The position numbers and the translations under genes are program-made. This document shows positions 17,143 through 24,199 of a stretch of 25,468 bases of DNA, piece after piece. The notes below the pieces were generated by a model. The model saw only the letters and a program-made list of their open reading frames with translations, did not search any database and was not told the DNA's origin. Where the stretch lies: positions 1 to 25,468 of the forward strand of contig CAKPHZ010000018.1 in the NCBI GenBank assembly GCA_934162265.1. The letters run 5' to 3'. Positions within the stretch are counted from its first letter, which is position 1, and every line of letters starts with the position of its first letter. This stretch comes from an uncultured Bacilli bacterium. Its GTDB lineage: Bacteria; Bacillota_I; Bacilli_A; RF39; UBA660.

Positions 17143-17171
17143 TTGATCTTTTTGTCTAATTCAATTATAAT
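17143..17171 (+). promoter_or_regulatory. Methyltransferase promoter P2 with GATC in its -35
   Basis: TTGATC (17143-17148), 17 bases, TATAAT (17166-17171). It repeats P1 at a 42-base offset. GATC at 17145-17148 again overlaps the -35. A third GATC (17054-17057) lies in the untranslated leader of the restriction gene. Confidence 0.7.
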
Positions 17172-17209
17172 ATATTTAATAGATTTTAGCAATTTGTAGG
17201 AGGTAAATT

Positions 17210-18448
17210 ATGGAAAAAACTGTTGTAGAATTATTTGCCGGTGTAGGTGGATTTCGATGCGGATTAAATAAAGTAGAATTAAAAAATGATAAAGTAAAAG
17301 AAAATGGTAATTGGAAATTTGTTTGGGCTAATCAATGGGAACCATCTACAAAAACACAAGATGCTTTTGATTGTTATTCAAAAAGATTTGGTAGTGAAGA
17401 TGTAAGCAATGTTGATATATTTGAGGTTAATAAAAAAGAAATACCTAATCATACTCTTTTGGTTGGTGGATTTCCTTGTCAAGATTATTCTGTTGCACAA
17501 ACACTTTCTAATAGTAAAGGAATTGAGGGTAAAAAAGGTGTTTTATGGTGGGCTATTGCTGATGTTTTAAAAACTAAAAAACCACCATTCGTATTTTTAG
17601 AAAATGTTGATAGATTATTATTATCACCAGCTAGTCAAAGAGGAAGGGATTTTGGCATCATACTTAGAAGTTTTTATGATAATGGTTATGCCGTAGAATG
17701 GCGTGTTATAAATGCAGGAGAATATGGGTTTCAACAAAAAAGAAGAAGAACATATATAATTGCTTATCATAAAACTACAAATTATTATAAAGAAATGAAA
17801 AAAATAAATATGAAAGATATTGTTTTAACAAATGGTATTTTTGCTAAACAATTTCCTACTAAATCAGAGATATTAGATTCAAATATGACAAACATTTCTA
17901 ATTATAAAGACTTAGTTGATATTAGTGATAATTTTAAAAATCAATTTTATAATTCTGGTGTAATGTTTAATGGTGAAGTATTTACAGCTAAATTAGAATC
18001 AGATTGCAATGAAGTTTTTGCATTAAGAAAAATACGAGAAACAAAAGATGTTGATGAAAAATATTTTCTTTCAGAAGATAAAATAGAAAAATTTAGATAT
18101 TTAAAAGGATATAAGAGAATACCAAGAATTAAACCAAATGGTGAAACATATATGTATTCTGAAGGTGCTATGTCGTTTCCTGATAATTTAGATTTACCTG
18201 CAAGAACTATGTTAACTTCTGAGAGTGGAGTAAGTAGAACAACACATGTTATAGAGGATTACAAAACTAATAAATTGAGATTATTAACACCTCTTGAATG
18301 TGAAAGAATAAATGGTTTTCCTGATACTTGGACTAATACAGGAATGACTGATAAAAAAAGATATTTTATGATGGGTAATGCATTAGTAGTAGGTGTTGTG
18401 GAAAAAATTGGTATTGAATTAGAAAAAATAATAGAAAAAGAAGACTAA
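17210..18448 (+). CDS. Sau3AI-like DNA (cytosine-5-)-methyltransferase
   Basis: It transfers a methyl group from SAM to C5 of cytosine, predicted in GATC, and protects the element and host from the divergent endonuclease. Ordered motifs are ELFAGVGGFRCG (I, 7-18), GGFPCQDYS with the catalytic Cys90 (IV), ENV (VI, 131-133), QQKRRR (VIII, 175-180) and a C-terminal MGNALVVGVVEKIG (X). The target-recognition domain lies between VIII and X. The 412-residue length is that recalled for M.Sau3AI. The ribosome site GTAGGAGGT is strong. Two tandem promoters upstream carry GATC in their -35 boxes, so methylation could feed back on expression. Confidence 0.93.
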   Translation: MEKTVVELFAGVGGFRCGLNKVELKNDKVKENGNWKFVWANQWEPSTKTQDAFDCYSKRFGSEDVSNVDIFEVNKKEIPNHTLLVGGFPCQDYSVAQTLSNSKGIEGKKGVLWWAIADVLKTKKPPFVFLENVDRLLLSPASQRGRDFGIILRSFYDNGYAVEWRVINAGEYGFQQKRRRTYIIAYHKTTNYYKEMKKINMKDIVLTNGIFAKQFPTKSEILDSNMTNISNYKDLVDISDNFKNQFYNSGVMFNGEVFTAKLESDCNEVFALRKIRETKDVDEKYFLSEDKIEKFRYLKGYKRIPRIKPNGETYMYSEGAMSFPDNLDLPARTMLTSESGVSRTTHVIEDYKTNKLRLLTPLECERINGFPDTWTNTGMTDKKRYFMMGNALVVGVVEKIGIELEKIIEKED

Positions 18449-18460
18449 ATGACTAAAATG

Positions 18461-18469
18461 TGTTATAAT
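18461..18469 (+). promoter_or_regulatory. Extended -10 promoter for the helicase gene
   Basis: TGTTATAAT is a perfect extended -10 just after the methyltransferase stop, with no good -35. Its transcript would begin immediately before the hairpin at 18483-18503, so helicase expression from it would have to pass that terminator. Confidence 0.5.
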
Positions 18470-18482
18470 TAAAATAGTTTTT

Positions 18483-18510
18483 GTATCATTCAATGAATGA
18501 TACTTTTTTT
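18483..18510 (+). terminator. Strong intrinsic terminator after the methyltransferase gene
   Basis: GTATCATTC and GAATGATAC form a nine-base-pair perfect stem with loop AAT, followed by seven T. It ends the methyltransferase transcript and may also attenuate the helicase gene starting 18 bases later. Confidence 0.85.
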
Positions 18511-18527
18511 GAGTTGCGGTGATTATA

Positions 18528-21260
18528 ATGAAGAGGATAAGTCCAGAAAAGGAAATAATGTATATATCAAATGTAATAGATAAAAATATAAGTGCTAATA
18601 AGATTTTAAATGATAGAGGGTTGTTGTCACAAAATATACTATCACAATTAAGAAACTTAGTTGAAGATATTGCTATATTGATTAATAACAAAGAAAATAA
18701 TTTAACTAATGATACACATTACGATAATGTGAGTCCTTCCTTGAAATATATTTCTAGTAAATCTAAATATAAGTACATATTTAAGTTTCATGACTATTTA
18801 CAGTCTACAGCTTCTCATTATACCCCTAATGATGGAGATGCAGAACGATTATTATTATTTTATTTTAGATATATGTGTATGTTAAAAGATACATTAAAAA
18901 ATGAATTTGATATAAATATATTAAATAATTTAAAAGATTTTCCTATATATGAAGATAACTTAACTAAAGAACATTATGAATTGATTTCAAGTAAAATTGA
19001 AGAAGTTAACTTAAAAACAAATAAGTCATTAATACAAGGACGTTTTTATGTTAATAAAGTTAGACCTATATATTCTAATGGTAAGTTATATTATGAAATA
19101 ACTCTTACTAAAGCTACAGATTATATAAATAAATTTGAAAGAATAACAATGTATTCGAAATTATTTATACCTGACAATTATTCTATTAAATTATCATATA
19201 TAGAAAAAGAGGTAGAAATTATTTCTAATAAAACGAAAATCAAGGTAATTGATAATTTTATAATTTCTATAAGGCCATGTGAATTAAAAAATATAGGCAA
19301 AATTTTAAATTTAGATTACAGGATAGAAGAAGGTTATAGCGAATATACAAAATTAATGATAATGATGACAAGGGATGAAACTACGTTGCTTGAGGAACTC
19401 ATGAAAAGTGATGAAGAGTTTAATGAAATAATATCTGAAATTAAACAAAGCGCTAAAAATAATAATTTGAGTAATTTATTAATACAAATAAGAAAATATA
19501 TTTTTAAAGAAGTACCAGGAATCAATATTCTAAAATATTTACTTTGTAAATTAGAAAATGTTGTAATTAAAAGTCAGATAGATTCTAATCCTAACACTAA
19601 TTTATCTAATTTGTGTTTAAAAAACAAAAGTATACCATTTGATACTATGCCTTATGCTATGTCTCTTTCTGGATATAATACATCTTGGAAGCATTTAGTA
19701 CAATCAATAGATATGAAAGATAGGGAACATGAATTATTAGCAAGATATATTAGATTTAATTGTGAAAATAATAATATTTTATATACATCTATTTCTGAAG
19801 TAGAAGATTATGGTGATGTTAATATTTTAGTTGAAAAATATAATAATCTTTTAGTGGAAAAAAGAATTGATACTTCCGGTAAAGGTAAAATTATAATTGA
19901 ACATGATTATTTATATATTAATTCATATGAAGTAGATTCAATTAACATAATTAAACAGTTACAAAATTACAAAGCTCCTAGTGATAATGAACTAAAAGAA
20001 TGTATAGATAATTCAATTTATAATTATCCTATAATGGATTTGACTGAAGATAAAGTTGAGATAATAAATAAAATTTTAAGAAATGAGTCAGTTGTTATAA
20101 TACATGGTCCAGCAGGTACTGGTAAAACAAAAATGTTAGAAGTTTTAGCAGAAATATATGGTGATTATAAAAAAATATTTATAGCTAATACAAATACTGC
20201 TAAGGATAATTTAGAGAGAAGAATAAGTGATATTGATAAAGCTAATTCAACGTTTCAAACTGTTCATAATTATGTAAGGAATAACTATGATTCATATGAC
20301 ATATTAATAGTTGATGAATGTAGTACCATAAGTAATAAAGATATGTATTCAATTATCAGTAGAAATTCATTCAAATTAATAATATTATCAGGAGATATAT
20401 ATCAAATTGAGTCAATTAAGTATGGTAATTGGTTCTCATTATCATATAATTATTTTAAAAAGGATTTTGTATATGATTTAAGTTGTAATAATAGAACAGA
20501 TGATACAGATTTATTAGAATTATGGCAATTAGTTAGAGATAATGATGATAAAGCAATATCAAAAATTAATAGTCAAGAATATTCTAAACCAATAGGAGAA
20601 AAAATATTTGAAAGAAAGAGTGCTGATGAGATATCTCTTTGTTTAAATTATGATGGCTTGTATGGAATAAATAATATTAATAAAATTATGCAAGAAAAAA
20701 ATCCTGGTGAGGAGTTTAAAATAGGCGTAGATACTTATAAAATTAATGATCCTGTTGTATTTAATGATTGTCCTAGATTTAAACCTATATTGTATAACAA
20801 TATGAAAGGTACAATAAAAAATATAGAAATAGATGATGTTAATGATTACGTATGGTTTACTGTAGAAATAAATGAAATAGTTCACAATTATTTTGGAATT
20901 TATACAGATATAGAGTTAATAGAATATACTGAAGATAATAAAACAGTAGTTAGATTTTTTGTAAAAAAATTTAAAGATACAAACGAAGATGATGAGGACT
21001 ATCAAAACATAATACCTTTTAATTTAGCATATGCTGTTTCTATCCATAAGGCACAAGGTTTAGAATATGAATCTGTTAAAATTATTATAACTTCTAATAT
21101 AGAAGATAATATAACTAAAAATATATTTTATACGGCTATTACTAGAACAAAGAAAAAATTAACAATATTTTGGAGCCCAGAAAGTCAGAAAAAAGTTTTT
21201 GAGAATTTTAAAATCAGAACAAATTCAAGAGATATATCTATTTTAAAAACTAAAATATAA
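18528..21260 (+). CDS. SF1 (RecD2/Pif1-like) helicase with a large unknown N-terminal region
   Basis: The C-terminal ~390 residues form a superfamily 1 helicase: Walker A GPAGTGKT (527-534), Walker B ILIVDEC (592-598), motif III SGDIYQIES (621-629), and the UvrD_C_2-type motif YAVSIHKAQGLEYES near 840 that closes a RecD- or Pif1-like core. It is predicted to translocate on DNA using ATP. The first ~510 residues match nothing I recognise and show no obvious nuclease motif. ATG 18528 is favoured because GGTGAT is five bases upstream; an in-frame GTG at 18519 lies inside that site. It follows the R-M pair in the same direction as the methyltransferase, so it may be part of the same defence locus or an independent system. 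Confidence 0.8.
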   Translation: MKRISPEKEIMYISNVIDKNISANKILNDRGLLSQNILSQLRNLVEDIAILINNKENNLTNDTHYDNVSPSLKYISSKSKYKYIFKFHDYLQSTASHYTPNDGDAERLLLFYFRYMCMLKDTLKNEFDINILNNLKDFPIYEDNLTKEHYELISSKIEEVNLKTNKSLIQGRFYVNKVRPIYSNGKLYYEITLTKATDYINKFERITMYSKLFIPDNYSIKLSYIEKEVEIISNKTKIKVIDNFIISIRPCELKNIGKILNLDYRIEEGYSEYTKLMIMMTRDETTLLEELMKSDEEFNEIISEIKQSAKNNNLSNLLIQIRKYIFKEVPGINILKYLLCKLENVVIKSQIDSNPNTNLSNLCLKNKSIPFDTMPYAMSLSGYNTSWKHLVQSIDMKDREHELLARYIRFNCENNNILYTSISEVEDYGDVNILVEKYNNLLVEKRIDTSGKGKIIIEHDYLYINSYEVDSINIIKQLQNYKAPSDNELKECIDNSIYNYPIMDLTEDKVEIINKILRNESVVIIHGPAGTGKTKMLEVLAEIYGDYKKIFIANTNTAKDNLERRISDIDKANSTFQTVHNYVRNNYDSYDILIVDECSTISNKDMYSIISRNSFKLIILSGDIYQIESIKYGNWFSLSYNYFKKDFVYDLSCNNRTDDTDLLELWQLVRDNDDKAISKINSQEYSKPIGEKIFERKSADEISLCLNYDGLYGINNINKIMQEKNPGEEFKIGVDTYKINDPVVFNDCPRFKPILYNNMKGTIKNIEIDDVNDYVWFTVEINEIVHNYFGIYTDIELIEYTEDNKTVVRFFVKKFKDTNEDDEDYQNIIPFNLAYAVSIHKAQGLEYESVKIIITSNIEDNITKNIFYTAITRTKKKLTIFWSPESQKKVFENFKIRTNSRDISILKTKI

Positions 21261-21269
21261 AAGTGTCCG

Positions 21270-21298
21270 TTGACTGTCCTAAAAAATCGTGTTAAAAT
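21270..21298 (+). promoter_or_regulatory. Promoter A of the right-end leader
   Basis: TTGACT (21270-21275), 17 bases, TAAAAT (21293-21298), with an extended -10 TG at 21290-21291. It lies within the first copy of a 31-base imperfect repeat (21278-21308). Confidence 0.7.
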
Positions 21299-21357
21299 GA
21301 TAATATAGAGGAGTTGTAGAAAAGTACTATATTGCCATTTATTTGCCTAAAAATTTA

Positions 21358-21366
21358 TGCTAAAAT
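21358..21366 (+). promoter_or_regulatory. Promoter B of the right-end leader
   Basis: TGCTAAAAT is a second extended -10, in the other copy of the 31-base repeat (21346-21376), 26 of 31 bases identical and offset by 68 bases. No good -35 is present. Confidence 0.45.
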
Positions 21367-21398
21367 GGTAATATAGGAAAGTAGAGAAAAATACGAAT

Positions 21399-21424
21399 GG
21401 GAGATATTTTATCTCTCTTTTTTT
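21399..21424 (+). terminator. Intrinsic terminator or attenuator downstream of promoters A and B
   Basis: GGGAGATA and TATCTCTC form a stem with loop TTT, followed by seven T. It lies between two promoters and the only downstream genes, so it probably acts conditionally. Confidence 0.75.
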
Positions 21425-21467
21425 GTGTTTTTTTTGGCTTTTCTCACAGAAAAGGAGGTATAAATTT

Positions 21468-21482
21468 ATGAATTATTATTAA
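21468..21482 (+). CDS. Putative four-codon leader peptide MNYY
   Basis: A near-perfect Shine-Dalgarno sequence AAAAGGAGGT (21450-21459) is followed after eight bases by ATG AAT TAT TAT TAA. The start of the site is paired in a small hairpin, CTTTTCT with AGAAAAG (21438-21454). Such a strong ribosome site on a four-codon ORF ahead of alternative hairpins suggests translation-dependent attenuation. The peptide has not been demonstrated. Confidence 0.45.
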   Translation: MNYY

Positions 21483-21551
21483 AATTTAATTAAAATAATT
21501 GCAATTTTTCTATAAAAAATAAGTAAACCGTAGGAGACTATTTTGTGGGTT

Positions 21552-21605
21552 TTAGGGATATTCCCTAACAAGTATAGGGTGTGTATGCACCATGCTTGCT
21601 TTTTG
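21552..21605 (+). promoter_or_regulatory. Attenuator-like set of mutually exclusive hairpins
   Basis: Helix 1 pairs TTAGGGA with TCCCTAA (21552-21568). Helix 3 is a terminator: CAAGTAT and GGTG pair with CACC and ATGCTTG (21569-21598), then CTTTTT. Helix 2 pairs CCCTA (21563-21567) with TAGGG (21575-21579) and would disrupt both others. This is the classic layout of a ribosome- or ligand-controlled attenuator upstream of the 188-residue gene. Confidence 0.6.
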
Positions 21606-21657
21606 AAATTACACTAGTCAGTAATCCCAAAAAGAATATAGCAAAGAAAGGAGAAAA

Positions 21658-22224
21658 ATGGAATTTAAATCAATGGAGAAGTGGCGAGTTTTAAGAAATT
21701 TTAATTTGAATGAAAAACAGTTTAAAATGATAGAAAAAAAGATGATAAAAAGACATCCATTAGAATTTTGGATTGACGAAAGGATTGCACACAACGGGCA
21801 AACAGTTATTTATATAAAACTAGAATTTATAGAGTGGTTAAAGGAAGTATATTTTAATAAAGATAAATATTATTTAGATGCAGAAATAGAATTTTTTGAA
21901 AAACAAGTCCTCAGACTTGAAAATGAATTTAATATAGAACATTATGAATTTAAATATGAAGATATGTCCTTATTTGATTTAAGGGCTTATTTTAATAAAA
22001 GTAAAAATGCTATAGGTGTAGCAGTTAATAGAATGGAGAAGAGAACCAATAAATCATATAAATATACTGCAAACGGTATAGTAATGGTTTCTAAAGAAGG
22101 AGTTAAATGGTTAGCAGAAAAATATTTTAGAAAGCAATATTTAAAAGATTTAGAAATATATAAATTGTTATTACAAAATGTTAAAAGAAAACAAAATGGT
22201 TTATATGAATTATTAATAGTTTGA
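21658..22224 (+). CDS. Unknown protein with two tandem ~80-residue repeats; candidate regulator or excision factor
   Basis: I do not recognise the family. The two halves are related: QTVIYIKLEFIEWLKEVYFNK (about 43-63) and NGIVMVSKEGVKWLAEKYFRK (about 138-158) align, each preceded by a basic helical stretch and followed by a helical YL..LEI or YLDAEIE segment. This looks like a duplicated small DNA-binding domain of winged-helix type. The protein is basic with no membrane span. AAAGGAG ends four bases before the ATG; a second ATG lies five codons in. It is preceded by the structured leader and followed by the recombinase genes, which fits a recombination directionality factor or regulator; this is inference from position. 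Confidence 0.65.
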   Translation: MEFKSMEKWRVLRNFNLNEKQFKMIEKKMIKRHPLEFWIDERIAHNGQTVIYIKLEFIEWLKEVYFNKDKYYLDAEIEFFEKQVLRLENEFNIEHYEFKYEDMSLFDLRAYFNKSKNAIGVAVNRMEKRTNKSYKYTANGIVMVSKEGVKWLAEKYFRKQYLKDLEIYKLLLQNVKRKQNGLYELLIV

Positions 22225-22320
22225 AATATAACTATTTTTTAATTGCTTAAAATTAATTTTGATAAACTTTAGTCTTATAACTTTTTGAATTTCATAAAAT
22301 TGAATGGAGGGGTATAGTAG

Positions 22321-22407
22321 ATGAATATAACAGAAACTTTTGATAAAGATAAAAATTTGGTGGAATTAATAGAGGAGTACCTAAAAATGATGTTAGAAAC
22401 TCAGTAA
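22321..22407 (+). CDS. Small ORF, 28 residues, upstream of the recombinase
   Basis: ATG is preceded at a good distance by GGAGGGG (22307-22313). The peptide is acidic and would form one amphipathic helix (LVELIEEYLKMMLET). It lies between the 188-residue gene and the recombinase on the same strand. Real translation is supported only by the ribosome site and position. Confidence 0.5.
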   Translation: MNITETFDKDKNLVELIEEYLKMMLETQ

Positions 22408-22421
22408 TATAGATAGGAATA

Positions 22422-22430
22422 TGATATAAT
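22422..22430 (+). promoter_or_regulatory. Extended -10 promoter of the recombinase gene
   Basis: TGATATAAT is a perfect extended -10 located 44 bases before the recombinase start; no clear -35. It would let the recombinase be made independently of the upstream attenuator. Confidence 0.5.
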
Positions 22431-22473
22431 TATATTGCTTACTCAAAGTTATGCACTATGGAAGGAGTAGTAA

Positions 22474-24099
22474 GTGTATAACAATATAATACAAGCACCA
22501 AGTTTTTATAGAGTTGGAAATTACATCAGATTATCAGAAAGTGATGAGGATAAGACTTATGAGTCAGATAGTGAGAGTGTCATTAATCAAAGACATTTAT
22601 TAATGGACTTTGTAAAGGAAAATGGCTTTACATTCGTTGATGAATATGTTGATGATGGATATACCGGTACTAATTTTAATAGACCTGGATTTCAAAGAAT
22701 GATTAAAGACATTGAAAGTGGACGTATTAATTGTGTAATCACAAAAGATTTATCAAGATTAGGCAGAAATCATGTTGGATGTGGAAATCTTCTTGAAGAA
22801 TATTTTCCTGCAAATAAAATTAGGTTTATTTCAATTCTAGATGGTGTAGATACTTTTTTAGATAGCGCTAATAATGATATCGCTCCATTTAAATCATTAT
22901 TCAATGATATGACTAGTAAAGACACTTCAAAGAAAATTCGTTCTATACTAAAGAATAAAAAACAACAAGGCAAGTTTATAGGTAGTAAACCATGTTATGG
23001 ATATATGAGAGATCTGGAAGATAAAGGTCATTTAATTCCTGACCCTGAAGTAGCACCAGTAGTTAAAAATATATTTAAAATGGCTTATTATGGTAAAGGA
23101 GTTAGTGATATAGTTTCATATTTAAATGACAACAATATTAAATGTCCAAGTGCTTATAAAGGTACTAAATCTTCCTCTAGACAAAAGTTTAATATGTGGA
23201 CTATTTCATCAGTAAATAAACTTTTGAAAAATAGAATATATACTGGAGATATGGTACAGAATAAACAAACTAAAATGAGCTATAAATCACAAAAAAAGGT
23301 AACATTAGATGAAAGTTTTTGGATTATTGTAGAAAATACTCATGAACCATTAGTTAGTAAAGCAATGTTTGAATCCATACAAAATGCCCCATCAAGAACT
23401 AGAATTACACATTGTAATAGAGAAAAAAGACTGTTAGAGAATTTATTGACCTGTAAAGAATGTGGTAATACATTAACCGTTTTACACAGAAAGAATAAAA
23501 ATTATAAGGATAATACTTATTGGAGTGTTAATTGTAATAAATATGCTAGAGATCCTAGAAGAAAATTATGTTATCCACATTTCTTTCCGTATGACAAATT
23601 AGAAGAAGTAATACTAGGAGCTATTAAAAATACTTGTCAAGGATATTTAGATAGCTTAAATATTAAAGAATTATCTGAAAAAATTAAACTACAAAGAAAA
23701 AAGATAAAGAATGAGCATCAAAGGGAAAGAGAAAATTTAGTATTAGATATAGAACAATTAAAAAGGAAAATGGATGCATTATATGATGATAAGTTCAATG
23801 GAATAATTAGTGCTGATAATTATGTTAGATTATCATCTCAAACAGAAAAGCAAATAGCTTCATTAAATTCAAGAATATATGAAATTAATAATGAAGAGAA
23901 TCAAATAAAAGAAGATACAAAAGAAATAATTAAGTATGAAGAACAAATTAAAGCATTACTTAATTTAGATGAACCTAATAGAGAATTAATAAAAACTTTA
24001 GTAAAAAGAATTTATATTGATAAGGATAAAAATATAGAAATTCAATATAGATTTAAGGTGTTAGATGATATAAAAATTAATTATGAAGAGATGAATTAA
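22474..24099 (+). CDS. Large serine recombinase (TndX/TnpX-like integrase)
   Basis: This enzyme integrates and excises the element through a phosphoserine intermediate with 2-bp staggered cuts. The N-terminal resolvase domain has catalytic Ser21 in YIRLSES, DDGYTGTNFNRPGF (60-73) and ITKDLSRLGRN (89-99). The Recombinase domain spans about 165-300, including GYMRD and INGLxN-like repeats of the family. A zinc ribbon uses C327, C330, C354 and C366, and a coiled coil spans about 395-485. The length of 541 is normal. GTG 22474 is preceded by GAAGGAG six bases away. It sits at the right end of the element, 100 bases inside attR, as expected for a self-integrating unit. Confidence 0.95.
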   Translation: MYNNIIQAPSFYRVGNYIRLSESDEDKTYESDSESVINQRHLLMDFVKENGFTFVDEYVDDGYTGTNFNRPGFQRMIKDIESGRINCVITKDLSRLGRNHVGCGNLLEEYFPANKIRFISILDGVDTFLDSANNDIAPFKSLFNDMTSKDTSKKIRSILKNKKQQGKFIGSKPCYGYMRDLEDKGHLIPDPEVAPVVKNIFKMAYYGKGVSDIVSYLNDNNIKCPSAYKGTKSSSRQKFNMWTISSVNKLLKNRIYTGDMVQNKQTKMSYKSQKKVTLDESFWIIVENTHEPLVSKAMFESIQNAPSRTRITHCNREKRLLENLLTCKECGNTLTVLHRKNKNYKDNTYWSVNCNKYARDPRRKLCYPHFFPYDKLEEVILGAIKNTCQGYLDSLNIKELSEKIKLQRKKIKNEHQRERENLVLDIEQLKRKMDALYDDKFNGIISADNYVRLSSQTEKQIASLNSRIYEINNEENQIKEDTKEIIKYEEQIKALLNLDEPNRELIKTLVKRIYIDKDKNIEIQYRFKVLDDIKINYEEMN

Positions 24100-24112
24100 A
24101 AAACTATAAAAA

Positions 24113-24149
24113 GGGAAGAAAATTTATTAATCACACAAAATTTCTTCCC
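24113..24149 (-). terminator. Hairpin at the right end, terminator-like on the minus strand
   Basis: GGGAAGAAAATTT pairs with AAATTTCTTCCC. Read on the minus strand the stem is followed by TTTTTATAG. It would block antisense transcription running from the host into the recombinase gene; on the plus strand it lacks a T-run. Confidence 0.5.
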
Positions 24150-24180
24150 CTATAACAAATTTGAAAAAATAAAAATATCA

Positions 24181-24192
24181 GTAAAATCAAGG
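24181..24192 (+). repeat. Outer subterminal inverted repeat, right copy
   Basis: GTAAAATCAAGG is the perfect reverse complement of 11512-11523. Its last bases (AAGG) also lie seven bases before the ATG that opens the downstream amidase fragment. Confidence 0.6.
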
Positions 24193-24199
24193 AAAAGTA

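Noticed and set aside
21278..21376. Two 31-base imperfect repeats as plasmid iterons
   Set aside because: There are only two copies, each centred on an extended -10 promoter and followed by a terminator; duplicated promoters explain them better.
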